NCBI RefSeq assembly: GCF_040629175.1
Contig: NZ_JBEXUX010000025.1
Coordinates: 1 to 64,000, forward strand
Length of the DNA: 64,000 nt
Reading direction: 5' to 3'
DNA from: Embleya sp040629175
GTDB taxonomy: Bacteria; Actinomycetota; Actinomycetes; Streptomycetales; Streptomycetaceae
The notes beneath the pieces are model-generated. The model was not told the DNA's origin. It made no database searches and was given only the letters and a program-made list of their open reading frames with translations. Shown piece by piece: positions 15,194 through 24,250 of the stretch. Positions within the stretch are counted from its first letter, which is position 1. Every line of letters begins with the position of its first letter. Position numbers and translations under genes: made by a program.

Positions 15194-17746
15194 TCACTCG
15201 GCACCGATCGCGCCGAGCACGGCGGCACGGGCCGCGGTACGCGCGGGCCAGACCGCCGCGACGACGCCCACGGCCACTCCGAGGGCGAGGAATACGCCGA
15301 CCGAGTCCCAGGGGACGACCAGCACCAGACCGGGCACCTTGCCACGCAGCGGGCCCAGGATGCCCCAGGCGAGGAACGTGCCCACGGTCACCCCGAGGAT
15401 CGCGCCGAAGAGGGAGATCACCAGCGATTCGAGTCGCACCATGGTGCGGACCCGCGAGCGGTCGAAGCCGATCGCGCGCAACATCCCGATCTCACGCCTG
15501 CGTTCGAAGACCGACATGGCCAGCGTGTTGATCACCCCGAGCACCGCGATCAGCACGGCCATGGCCAACAACCCGTACATGATCCGGAGCAACAGGTCGA
15601 CGCTGCGGCTGATGGACTGCCGGATGTCGGTGCGGTCCTCGACCATGATCAACGGGTTGTCGCCGATCGCCCGCTCGATCGTGCGGGTGGTCCGCGCGTC
15701 GTCGCCGGCGGCGGTCCGCACCAGGATCGACCGGATGTCGCGGTGGGTGGAATGTGCCCGCATCAGCGCGGCCGGCACGGTGACCTTGGTCAACTGTTCG
15801 AGATCGCCCTGGAATCCGCCGATGGTGACGCGGCCCCGGGTGCCGTCGGGATAGTCGATCGGGACCACCGAGCCGATTCGCCAACCGCGCTGCTTCGCGG
15901 TGTCCGCCGTGACCAGGATCTCGCCTCGGCGCAGCGCCGCCGCGGCGTCCGGCGTGCCGCCGAGGGCGAGCAATCGTTCGATCGCCGCGGGATCCACCGC
16001 GATCACCGCGGCGTTGCGACCGTCCAGCGTCACCGTGTCCCGGATCAGCGGGGACGTCGCGGTGACCCCCGGCACACGGACGACGGCGTCGAGCACGCTC
16101 GGGTCGACGGGCGCGCCGTTGACGGTTTTGATCCGGTAGTCGGCCGCGACCTCGGCGATGGCGCGTTCCTCGACGGCCTGCCGGATCGACGCGCCGAGCA
16201 TGGTCAGACCGGCGATCAGGGAGAGGCCGATGGTCAGCGCCGACGCGGTGGCGGCGGTGCGGCGGGGGTTGCGCACGGCGTTGCGGCGGGCCAGTCGACC
16301 GGCCGTGCCGAACGGCCGGTCCAGGAACGGCGCGCCCGCCCCGATCACCGGCCGGGACAACAGCGGGGTGAGCAGGAGGATGCCGACCAGGACCAGGAAG
16401 ACCCCGACGGCCACCGGCACGCGGCCGCTGTCGGCGGCGGTGGAGCGGCCGTACGCGGTGAGCGCCGCGCCGACGGCGGTCATCAGTGCGCCGGTGGCGC
16501 TGCGCCCACGCAGGCCGCCGGGGCCGGCGGGTTGTTCGACGGTGTTCAGTGCGGCGACCGGCGGGATTCGGGACGCGCGCCTGGCGGGCAGCCAGGCGGC
16601 GAGCAGGGTGGCGCCGGAGCCCACGAGCAGCGCCACCACGATCGTGCGGCCCTCGACGATCATCGGGCCGGCGGGCAGCGGCGCGCCGAACCGCTCCAGC
16701 AGCGACCGGAGCACCCCCGCGAGCGCGATTCCGGCGCCCAGGCCGAGCAGCGACGCCGCCGCGGCGACCGCCGCCGCCTCGGCGAGCACGATTCGGGTGA
16801 CCTGTCCGCGTCGGGCGCCGACCGCGCGCAACAGGGCGAGTTCGCGGGTGCGTTGGGCGACCAGCATGGTGAAGGTGTTGGCGATGATGAAGGTGGCGAC
16901 GAACAGCGCGATGCCGGCGAAGGCGAGCAGTGCGACGGTCATCTGCCGCGTACCGGCCTCGATTTGGTCGATCTGCTCGCGGGCGAGCGCCCGTCCGGAA
17001 TCCACCCGCAGATTGTCGACGCGGGGCACCACCCGCGCGGCCGCGTCGCGCAGCGCGGTCTCGCTCGTACCGGGGGCCGCGGTCAGGTCGATCTCGCCGT
17101 ATCGGCCGGGCGCGACCAGCAGTCGCTGAGCGGTCGCGGTGTCGAACAGAACCAGCGAGCCGCCCGCCGACACCCTCGGGTCGTCGGTCCCGAACACGCC
17201 GGTCAGCCGGGTCTCCACCACCGGACCGCGCAGCGCGATCCGCACGGTGTCGCCGACCCGGAAGCCGGCCCCGGCCGCGGTCCGCGCGTCCAACGCGATC
17301 TCGCGCTCGTTCGTGGGCCCGTGCCCGGCACGCATCGGGAAGCGCGGGTCGACTCCACCGGCGGTCGGCACGAAGTTGGTCCCGATGGTGCTCCACCCGG
17401 ATCCGAGCAGGTCGCCGTCGCGGTCCACCACGCCGGTGAAGCCCTCCAGCACGCCCCGCGCCCGCGCGACCCCCGGCAGCGCGCGCAGTCGGGCGAGGGT
17501 GTCCTCGGTGAGCGTGGGGTCCGGGCGGCCGTGCTCGCGGGGACCGGTGCGGTCGACGTTGTCGTCGATCACCGCGACGGAAACGTCGGCGAAGCTCTTG
17601 GAGGCGCTGTTCTTGAAGGCCCGGCTCAACGTGTCCGTCAGGACCAGGGTGCCGACCACGAATGCGACCCCGAGCAGCACGGCGACGGCGGTCATCGCCA
17701 ATCTGGCCTTGTACGCGACGACATTGCGCAGAGCAAAACGAAACAT
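15194..17746 (-). CDS. FtsX-like ABC transporter permease (MacB/LolC type)
   Basis: An 850-residue membrane protein with two FtsX/MacB repeats. A first helix near the N-terminus (LAMTAVAVLLGVAFVVGTLV) is followed by an extracellular domain. Three helices then lie at about residues 270-390 (IALFVATFIIANTFTMLVAQ). A second unit begins around residue 480 (RRTAATASALTIGLSLIAGL) and ends with three helices at about residues 725-840. The cytoplasmic coupling motif RREIGMLRAIGFDRSRV is present. Such proteins export lipoproteins, lipids or peptides, or transmit mechanical signals, together with an MacB/LolD-type ATPase. No ATPase gene is adjacent; the upstream kilobase is non-coding repeat. Confidence 0.93.
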   Translation of the reverse strand: MFRFALRNVVAYKARLAMTAVAVLLGVAFVVGTLVLTDTLSRAFKNSASKSFADVSVAVIDDNVDRTGPREHGRPDPTLTEDTLARLRALPGVARARGVLEGFTGVVDRDGDLLGSGWSTIGTNFVPTAGGVDPRFPMRAGHGPTNEREIALDARTAAGAGFRVGDTVRIALRGPVVETRLTGVFGTDDPRVSAGGSLVLFDTATAQRLLVAPGRYGEIDLTAAPGTSETALRDAAARVVPRVDNLRVDSGRALAREQIDQIEAGTRQMTVALLAFAGIALFVATFIIANTFTMLVAQRTRELALLRAVGARRGQVTRIVLAEAAAVAAAASLLGLGAGIALAGVLRSLLERFGAPLPAGPMIVEGRTIVVALLVGSGATLLAAWLPARRASRIPPVAALNTVEQPAGPGGLRGRSATGALMTAVGAALTAYGRSTAADSGRVPVAVGVFLVLVGILLLTPLLSRPVIGAGAPFLDRPFGTAGRLARRNAVRNPRRTAATASALTIGLSLIAGLTMLGASIRQAVEERAIAEVAADYRIKTVNGAPVDPSVLDAVVRVPGVTATSPLIRDTVTLDGRNAAVIAVDPAAIERLLALGGTPDAAAALRRGEILVTADTAKQRGWRIGSVVPIDYPDGTRGRVTIGGFQGDLEQLTKVTVPAALMRAHSTHRDIRSILVRTAAGDDARTTRTIERAIGDNPLIMVEDRTDIRQSISRSVDLLLRIMYGLLAMAVLIAVLGVINTLAMSVFERRREIGMLRAIGFDRSRVRTMVRLESLVISLFGAILGVTVGTFLAWGILGPLRGKVPGLVLVVPWDSVGVFLALGVAVGVVAAVWPARTAARAAVLGAIGAE

Positions 17747-18727
17747 GGGCAGCCCCCGAGAGACCGAACCGAGCGATGGGATGCCGCCATCCTCGGCCGC
17801 CCCCACCCCCCGGCGCGTCCCCCACCGGTACGGCGTCCCCATCCATCCCACGGCCTCCCCATCCCCCGCCGGCCCCACCGAACGGCCCCTGCCTCCCCCG
17901 CAAGACGGACCCCCGCCCCCACCCACCACTCCCAGCGAACAACAACCCACCACCCAAGCCCGTCGCCCGGCGCGGGCAGCGGACGGCAGACGGCGAGCGA
18001 ACGGACCGACCGCGCGGGGCCGCAGGCCGGGGCGGCGGAACGGCGGCGCGGCGCGGCCGGGCGGTGGCCCGGTGGGGCAGGCTTCTGGACAGGGACGACC
18101 GGCGGCAGCCAAAGCGCGGGACGATCGACGGGCGGCAGGGCGGCAGCGAAGGCGTCCGGGCAGGAGCCGACCCGGCGGCAGCCGACGCGCGGGACGATCG
18201 GTGACCGGCGCGGATGCGCCGAGGGCTGCCGGGCACCGGTCGGCGACGGGAGCCGATCGACAGACGGCGCGGCCGGGGCAAGGGCTTCCGGACGGGGGTT
18301 GGCCCGGGCGGAAGCAGCCGACGCGCGGGACGATCGGTGACCGGCGCGGATGCGCCGAGGGCTGCCGGACACCGGTCGGCGACGGGAGCCGATCGACAGA
18401 CGGCGCGGCGGCGGCAAGGGGTTCCGGGTGGGGGTTGGCCCGGGCGGTAGCAGCCGAGGTCCAGGACGATCGGCGGGCGGCGCGGCCGCGCCGAGAGTTG
18501 CCGGACACGGGTCGGCCGGCGGTGACCGAGGCGGGGACGATCGATGGGCGCAGGGCGGCAGGGGCAGGGCTGCAGCGGAGGCTTCCGGGCAGGGGCCGGC
18601 CCGGTGGCAGTCGGGGCGCGGGACGATCGGCTACCGGTGCGGATGCGCCGAGGGTTGCCGGATGTGGGTTGGCCGGCGGCGGCCGAGGGCGGGCCGCACG
18701 GCCACACTCGGGTCTGCCGGGCCGGGC
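17747..18727. repeat. Non-coding region with degenerate 136-bp tandem repeats
   Basis: 981 bases with no credible gene. From about 17990 the sequence is a minisatellite. The landmark GGACGATCGG recurs at 18192, 18328 and 18464, exactly 136 bases apart, and related copies occur at 18119, 18535 and 18621 with shifted spacing (73, 71 and 86). Within each unit the same sub-blocks recur (GGATGCGCCGAGGGCTGCCGG, then GTCGGCGACGGGAGCCGATC). Because 136 is not a multiple of three, each copy changes frame, and the long open frames here are therefore a GC artefact. The role is unknown: possible promoter-distal structure, recombination product, or binding array. Confidence 0.85.
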
Positions 18728-20086
18728 CTACTCGTCCGGGGTGGCGTTGGTGAGGCGGGATCTGGTCCAGGTGGCGATGTCGGCGTAGCGGGCTTCGGTG
18801 CCGTGGCGGGTGGGTTCGTAGTAGGTGCGGCCGTGGATGGCGTCGGGGGCGTATTGCTGGGCCGCGACGCCGCCGGGGACGTCGTGGGGGTAGACGTAGC
18901 CCTGGGCGTGGCCGAGTTTGGCGGCGCCCTTGTAGTGGCCGTCGCGCAGGTGTGGCGGCACCGGACCGGCCAGGCCCTTGCGGACGTCGCCGAGCGCGGC
19001 GTCGATGGCCAGATAGGCCGCGTTCGACTTCGGTGCCAGGGCCAGGTGGATGGTCGCCTGGGAGAGCGTGATCCGCGCCTCGGGGAAACCGATCAGCGCG
19101 ACCGCCTGCGCGGCGGCCACCGCGATCTGCAACGCGGTCGGATCGGCCATCCCGATGTCCTCGCTCGCCGAGATCATCAGCCGCCGGGCGATGAAGCGCG
19201 GGTCCTCCCCCGCGTCGACCATCCGCGCGAGGTAGTGCAGCGCCGCGTCCACGTCCGAGCCCCGGATCGACTTGATCAACGCGCTCGCCACGTCGTAGTG
19301 CTGGTCCCCGTCCCGGTCGTAGCGCACCGCCGCCCGGTCCACCGCGCTCTCCAGCGTGGTCAGCGTGATCGTGTCCTCGCCCTTGTCGGCCGCCGAGCCC
19401 GCGCCCGCCTCCAGCGCGGTCAGGATCCGTCGCGCGTCACCGCCCGCGATGCGCAGCAGGTGCTCCTCGGCGTCCGGGTCGAGGGTGAGCGTGCCCTTGA
19501 GTCCGCGTTCGTCGGCGAGTGCGCGGTGGACCACCTCGCGCAGGTCGTCGTCGGTCAACGACTCCAGGGTCAGCAGCAACGAGCGGGAGAGCAGCGGGCT
19601 GATGATCGAGAAGTACGGATTCTCCGTGGTCGCCGCGATCAGCGTCACCCATCGGTTCTCCACCGCGGGCAGCAGCGAGTCCTGCTGGGCCTTGGAGAAG
19701 CGGTGGATCTCGTCCAGGAACAGCACCGTGTCGCGGCCCTGCGCCCCCGCCTGCCGACGCGCCTCCTCGATCACCGCGCGCACTTCCTTGACGCCCGCCG
19801 TGATCGCGGACAACTCAACGAAACGTTGCTTCGTGACATGGCTGACCACGTAGGCGAGCGTGGTCTTGCCGGTGCCGGGCGGCCCCCACAGGATCACCGA
19901 GGACGGCGCGGTGACCCGACTGTCCGAGGACACCAACCGGCGCAGCGGCGATCCCTCACCCAGCAGATGCCGCTGGCCGACCACCTCGTCCAGGTCGCGC
20001 GGGCGCATCCGCACGGCGAGCGGCGCGAGCGAGGGGTCCTTGGCCTGCCGGGCCTCGGCGGCGGCGGTGAAAAGATCGGAATCCAC
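18728..20086 (-). CDS. rarA: Replication-associated recombination protein A (RarA/MgsA), clamp-loader-like AAA+ ATPase
   Basis: AAA+ ATPase that acts at stalled replication forks and interacts with SSB. The 452-residue protein begins MDSDLFTAAA and contains LAVRMRPRDLDEVVGQRHLL, Walker A GPPGTGKTT, Walker B FLDEIHRFSKAQQD, sensor 1 AATTENPYFS and the RarA C-terminal blocks LIKSIRGSDVDAALHYLARM and RRLMISASEDIGMADP. It ends in the conserved GYVYPHDVPGG region. Length and order are normal for MgsA/RarA. It is transcribed away from the 136-bp repeat region, which lies immediately after its stop codon. Confidence 0.96.
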   Translation of the reverse strand: MDSDLFTAAAEARQAKDPSLAPLAVRMRPRDLDEVVGQRHLLGEGSPLRRLVSSDSRVTAPSSVILWGPPGTGKTTLAYVVSHVTKQRFVELSAITAGVKEVRAVIEEARRQAGAQGRDTVLFLDEIHRFSKAQQDSLLPAVENRWVTLIAATTENPYFSIISPLLSRSLLLTLESLTDDDLREVVHRALADERGLKGTLTLDPDAEEHLLRIAGGDARRILTALEAGAGSAADKGEDTITLTTLESAVDRAAVRYDRDGDQHYDVASALIKSIRGSDVDAALHYLARMVDAGEDPRFIARRLMISASEDIGMADPTALQIAVAAAQAVALIGFPEARITLSQATIHLALAPKSNAAYLAIDAALGDVRKGLAGPVPPHLRDGHYKGAAKLGHAQGYVYPHDVPGGVAAQQYAPDAIHGRTYYEPTRHGTEARYADIATWTRSRLTNATPDE

Positions 20087-20300
20087 CCTCCGACCCTAAC
20101 CCCCACCCCCGACGCGCCCGGGCACGAGGCGCCGCCCGACGGCCCACCCCGCCGGTCCCCGCACCGCTGCCGCACCGGCCCCACCGGACACCGCACCCAT
20201 GCCCGAACACCGGCCGCCCGGCCACCGAAAGCACCCCTCGCCCGGCCATCGCCCCCGCCCGCAACCGCCCCGCGGCCCACCCCACCGCCGCGCCACAACC

Positions 20301-21113
20301 TCAGCGAAGCACCCCCGCCGCCCGCGCGGTCTGGAGCCACTCGGGGAATTCGTTCATCAGGCTGTCGAACAGTTCGCCGTCGGGCATCCGCCTCGGGTCC
20401 GAACCGGCCTCGAAGAAGCCCGCGTTGTCGACCACGCGGTACTTGGGCGCGGGCAGGTCGTCCAGTCGGTGCAGGAACCGGAACTCGTCCCGGCCGAAGC
20501 CGATGAACTGCCAGAAGATCGGCAACTCGGCCGCCTTGCAGATGGCCTTCTCCGCGGCCTTGGCGTTGTTCGGCGCCCCGTCCGTCTGGAAGATCACGAA
20601 GGCCGGGTCGGTCGCGCCACACGAGCGGTAGTGCGCGATCACCGCTTCCATCGCGGACACGTAGTCCGTGGTGCCCATGTGCCCGAGCTTCTTGTGCAGC
20701 GCGGCGATCCGGCCACCGTAGTTGTCCAGCGAGATCTCCTCGGCCCGATACGCCTTCGTGTCGAAGAAGATCACCGGCACCGTGCCGTCGTCGTCGAAGT
20801 GCGCGGCCGCGGCCAACACCCGGTCGGCGAGCGCCTGTACGCTGCCGTTCTTGTAGAACGGCGCCATGCTGCCGGAGCGGTCGAGCACCAGGTAGACCGC
20901 GGCGCGCACACCCGCCAGCCGGTTCTTCTCCAGGCTGACCCCGGCCGCCTTGTACAGGCTGACCAACCCGGGTGCGGAGCGTTCGATCTTGTCGAGGGAG
21001 ACCGCCGAGCCGGTGCCGCTGCGCACGGTGGCAGGGGGTGCGGTGGCGGGGGGCTCGGCAGCCGCCGACGAGTCCGGCTTCGACTTCTTGCGACCGAACA
21101 GCGAGAAGGGCAT
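20301..21113 (-). CDS. VWA domain protein (TerF/TerY-like)
   Basis: A 270-residue cytosolic protein with a von Willebrand A domain at about residues 70-250. The MIDAS metal site is complete in DRSGSM (residue about 80), and its later threonine and aspartate positions lie in MGTTDYVSA and FQTDGAPNN. A short basic, Ser/Ala-rich N-terminus (MPFSLFGRKKSK) precedes it. The arrangement resembles TerF/TerY-type VWA proteins of the tellurite-resistance/stress module. No terD, terC or phosphatase partner is nearby, so a role in metal or envelope stress is only inferred. Confidence 0.85.
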   Translation of the reverse strand: MPFSLFGRKKSKPDSSAAAEPPATAPPATVRSGTGSAVSLDKIERSAPGLVSLYKAAGVSLEKNRLAGVRAAVYLVLDRSGSMAPFYKNGSVQALADRVLAAAAHFDDDGTVPVIFFDTKAYRAEEISLDNYGGRIAALHKKLGHMGTTDYVSAMEAVIAHYRSCGATDPAFVIFQTDGAPNNAKAAEKAICKAAELPIFWQFIGFGRDEFRFLHRLDDLPAPKYRVVDNAGFFEAGSDPRRMPDGELFDSLMNEFPEWLQTARAAGVLR

Positions 21114-21219
21114 GGCAAGGGCTCCCAGCAGTCGAGCGAGTCGGGTGGCCGCCCCCTCACGGGGGCTTCACCGGCCTACGGTCCCAGATCGGCCACCCCC
21201 ACGAACAGGGGCAGATCCC

Positions 21220-21732
21220 TCACGAATCGGCCATGTCGCACCCCACCCGCAGCCCCCGCACCCGGGCCGCGGTCAGCCCGCGCGGCACCACCACCACGTC
21301 GCCGACATCCCCGGCCCACATCACCTGCGGGCCGAACGCCTCGGCCAGCGCCGCCACCGCCCGCTCCGCCGCGCCCACCCCCGGGGCCCGGAAGGTCAGC
21401 CCGGACACCGGCTCGTCCGCGCCGATCCGCTTACGCTCCCCCGCGACCGCGATCGCGAACCCGCCCAGGTGGTCGCCGTCGGCCGCCCCCGGCCGCGCCG
21501 GCAACGGATCCGGCACCTCCGCGTCATCCGCCCACAGGGTGAACCAACAACGCGCGGACAGTCCTTCGCCACGCAACACCGCCAGCACGTCGCCGACTCC
21601 CGGATAGCCGGCGGCCCGCGCCTCCTCCAGCAGATCGGCCGGCACCGGCGTGCCGAACGACTCGACGAACTCCAGGCCACCCTCGCCATCGGTGAACCAG
21701 CGCAGTGGATTGACATGCACGGTGTGGCTCAT
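21220..21732 (-). CDS. Hypothetical protein
   Basis: A 170-residue soluble, acidic protein that I do not recognise. It begins MSHTVHVNPLRWFTDGEGGL, has a helical middle (LLEEARAAGYPGVGDVLAVL), and a C-terminal part with AERAVAALAEAFGPQVMWAG. No signal peptide, membrane helix or catalytic motif is seen. The ATG overlaps the stop of the next upstream gene (ATGA), so the two unknown proteins are probably made together and may act together. Codon bias is typical for the genome, supporting a real gene. Confidence 0.7.
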   Translation of the reverse strand: MSHTVHVNPLRWFTDGEGGLEFVESFGTPVPADLLEEARAAGYPGVGDVLAVLRGEGLSARCWFTLWADDAEVPDPLPARPGAADGDHLGGFAIAVAGERKRIGADEPVSGLTFRAPGVGAAERAVAALAEAFGPQVMWAGDVGDVVVVPRGLTAARVRGLRVGCDMADS

Positions 21733-22199
21733 GCGACCTCCCCTTTCGAGCCTTTCGAGCCTTTCGAGCCTTTCGAGAGCGTCGAATCCTTCACGCTCTT
21801 CGCACTCATCGCGCTCATCGAGTCCTGCAAACCCTCCGAGGCCCGATCTCGACCCACCCCAGCATCTCGCTCGGCTCCGACATGCGGACCGACCGCAACC
21901 CCCGCGTCCCCCTTACGCGTTCCACCCGCCCCCGCACCGTCGACGACCGGTGCGGCCGCCCCGCGCCGCCGCACCGTGAAGAACCACTCCTGCCACTCGC
22001 GCGTGCCCTCGACCGCCTGCACCCGCGCCAGCGCGTACAACCGGGTCGGTGGCGACCCGCGATAGCGCTGATTGGCCATCGTCCCGTCCGGCGCGGCCAG
22101 GAATCTCGCGATGGCGCCCTGGGTCCAGCCGCGACCCAGCACGACGGACCGCGTCACGTATTCCGCCGGCAGCCGCCGCTTCGTCAGTTCCACCGCCAT
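21729..22199 (-). CDS. Hypothetical protein with (Ser-Lys-Gly)4 tail
   Basis: A 156-residue protein. The first 80 residues (MAVELTKRRLPAEYVTRSVV ... EWQEWFFTVRRRG) form a compact basic domain that could be a winged-helix or nucleic-acid-binding fold. The middle is Gly/Ala-rich. The last 30 residues are low-complexity and end in four SKG repeats encoded by a 9-bp tandem repeat. The ATG at 22199 follows a GGGGAGG site, which excludes the longer upstream frame. The gene overlaps the following unknown gene by four bases. The function is unknown. Confidence 0.65.
   Translation of the reverse strand: MAVELTKRRLPAEYVTRSVVLGRGWTQGAIARFLAAPDGTMANQRYRGSPPTRLYALARVQAVEGTREWQEWFFTVRRRGAAAPVVDGAGAGGTRKGDAGVAVGPHVGAERDAGVGRDRASEGLQDSMSAMSAKSVKDSTLSKGSKGSKGSKGEVA
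21742..21777. repeat. 9-bp tandem repeat (4 copies of CCTTTCGAG)
   Basis: Four perfect head-to-tail copies of CCTTTCGAG. They are in frame and encode SKG repeats at the C-terminus of the overlapping minus-strand protein. The unit length keeps the frame, so copy-number change would lengthen the tail without breaking the protein. Confidence 0.95.
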
Positions 22200-22399
22200 G
22201 TCGGCCTCCCCGAGGTCGTGCGAACCGGCCCTGCACCGGCTCGACTTCCAAGGTAGGCAGACTCGGACGGCGCTGCTCGCACGCTGTGCAGAAGCGTTTC
22301 GGCTACTCCCCCGAGTCGACAAAGGCGCACAACGCCGAAGGGCGGCCGAGCCATCCGGCCCGACCGCCCCGCTCCCCGCACATCCGGCGGGATCACCCA

Positions 22400-24250
22400 C
22401 TACGCCTTGTCGGCACCCTCACCCTTGGCGCCCTCGCCCGATCCTGCGGCCGGACCCGAGGCCGCGGCCGAGCCCGAACCGGAGCCCGACCCGGCCCCCG
22501 ACTTGGGCTTCGCGTCGATCCCCGCCTCACGCCGCTGCTGCACCGTGATCGGCGACGGCGCCCCGGTCAACGGGTCGCCACCGGAAGCGGTCTTCGGGAA
22601 GGCGATGACATCCCTGATCGACTCGGCCCCGCCCAGCAGCGCCACCAACCGGTCCAACCCCAGCGCGATCCCGCCGTGCGGCGGTGGCCCGTACGCGAAC
22701 GCGTCCAGCAGGAAGCCGAACTGCGACTGGGCCTCCTCCTCCGACATCCCGATCGCCGCGAACGCGCGCTCCTGCACGTCCCGACGGTGGATACGGATCG
22801 AACCGCCGCCGATCTCGGTCCCGTTGAGCACGATGTCGTACGCGTTCGACAACGCCTCGCCCGGGTTCTTGTCGAACCCGTCGACCCACTCCGCCGTCGG
22901 CGCGGTGAAGGGGTGGTGGATCGCGTGCCAGCCCTGGTGGTTGCCGGCCGCGTCCTCGATCGGCTCGAACATCGGGAAGTCGACGACCCAGAGGAAGTTC
23001 CACTTCGACTCGTCGATCAGCGAACCGCGGCGGGCGATCTCCAGCCGGGCCGCGCCGAGCAGTTCGAGCGAGGCCGTGCGCCGACCCGCCGCGAAGAAGA
23101 TGCAGTCGCCCTTGGCCGCGCCGGTCGCCTCGACCAGTCCGGCCAGGTGCTCCGCGGACAGGTTCTTGGCCACCGGGCCGCGCAGTTCGCCGGTCTCCGC
23201 GTCGACCAGCACGTACGCCAAGCCGCGGGCGCCGCGCGCCTTGGCCCAGTCCTGCCAGCCGTCCAGCTCCTTGCGGGTCTGCGCGGCACCGCCGGGCATC
23301 ACCACCGCGCCGGTGAACTCGGCCTGGAACACCCGGAACGAGGTGCCCTCGAAGTAGGCCGTCAGGTCCACCAGTTCGCAGTCGAACCGGGTGTCCGGCT
23401 TGTCCGAGCCGTAGCGCGCCATCGCCTCCGCGTAGGGCAGTCGGGGCAGCGGCAGCGCGATCTCCACGCCGTGCACCTCGCGCCACACCCGGGCGAGCAG
23501 CTTCTCGGTCAGCGCGAGGATGTCCTCGGCGTCACAGAAGGACATCTCGACGTCCAACTGGGTGAACTCGGGCTGCCGGTCGGCCCGGAAGTCCTCGTCC
23601 CGGAAGCAGCGCGCGATCTGGTAGTAGCGCTCCATGCCGGCCACCATGAGCAGCTGCTTGAACAGCTGCGGCGACTGCGGCAGGGCGTACCAGGAGCCGG
23701 GCTGGAGCCGCACCGGCACCAGGAAGTCGCGGGCGCCCTCGGGGGTGGACCGGGTCAGGTACGGCGTCTCGATGTCGAGGAAGTCGTGGTCCTCCATCAC
23801 CTCGCGGATCACCCGGGTCACCTTGGACCGCAGCCGCAGGTTGCGCGCCATCGGCGCGCGGCGCAGGTCGAGGTAGCGGTGCTTGAGCCGCACCTCCTCG
23901 TTGACCGTGCCCGGCGTGTACTCCTCGATCGGGAACGGCAGCGGGGCCGCCTCCGAGAGGATCTCGAAGTCGTCCACGACGACCTCGACCGCACCGGTGG
24001 GGATCTCGGTGTTCTCGTTGCCGTCCGGGCGCACCCGCACGTCGCCGGTGATCTTCACGCAGAACTCGGAGCGCAGGTTGTGCACGGTCTCCAGGTCGCG
24101 GAAGACCACCTGTACGGTGCCCGACGCGTCCCGCAGGTCCACGAACGCCACGCCGCCGTGGTCGCGCCGCCGGGCCACCCAGCCGGCGAGCGTCACGGTG
24201 TGGCCGGCGTGCTCGGCGCGGAGCGTACCGGCGTCATGGGTGCGGATCAC
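22400..24250 (-). CDS. aspS: Aspartyl-tRNA synthetase
   Basis: Charges tRNA(Asp), or tRNA(Asp)/tRNA(Asn) in non-discriminating forms. The 616-residue class II enzyme has an OB anticodon-binding domain (HTVTLAGWVARRRDHGGVAF), motif 1/2 region (EARDFLVP-like EGARDFLVPVRL, QSPQLFKQLLMVAGMERYYQ, CFRDEDFRADRQPEFTQLD), the bacterial GAD insertion, and motif 3 (GLDRLVALLGG). The C-terminal 40 residues are a Gly/Ser/Ala-rich tail longer than usual. The GTG start at 24250 overlaps the hisS stop (GTGA), with AAGGAG eight bases upstream. Confidence 0.97.
   Translation of the reverse strand: MIRTHDAGTLRAEHAGHTVTLAGWVARRRDHGGVAFVDLRDASGTVQVVFRDLETVHNLRSEFCVKITGDVRVRPDGNENTEIPTGAVEVVVDDFEILSEAAPLPFPIEEYTPGTVNEEVRLKHRYLDLRRAPMARNLRLRSKVTRVIREVMEDHDFLDIETPYLTRSTPEGARDFLVPVRLQPGSWYALPQSPQLFKQLLMVAGMERYYQIARCFRDEDFRADRQPEFTQLDVEMSFCDAEDILALTEKLLARVWREVHGVEIALPLPRLPYAEAMARYGSDKPDTRFDCELVDLTAYFEGTSFRVFQAEFTGAVVMPGGAAQTRKELDGWQDWAKARGARGLAYVLVDAETGELRGPVAKNLSAEHLAGLVEATGAAKGDCIFFAAGRRTASLELLGAARLEIARRGSLIDESKWNFLWVVDFPMFEPIEDAAGNHQGWHAIHHPFTAPTAEWVDGFDKNPGEALSNAYDIVLNGTEIGGGSIRIHRRDVQERAFAAIGMSEEEAQSQFGFLLDAFAYGPPPHGGIALGLDRLVALLGGAESIRDVIAFPKTASGGDPLTGAPSPITVQQRREAGIDAKPKSGAGSGSGSGSAAASGPAAGSGEGAKGEGADKA

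Noticed and set aside
17990..18720. CRISPR array
   Set aside because: Units are 136 bases, adjacent and degenerate, without unique spacers or cas genes.
17139..18788. Long plus-strand frame over the 136-bp repeats, suggesting a repeat protein
   Set aside because: The repeat period is not a multiple of three, so copies are read in different frames. No ribosome-binding site and no conserved motif.
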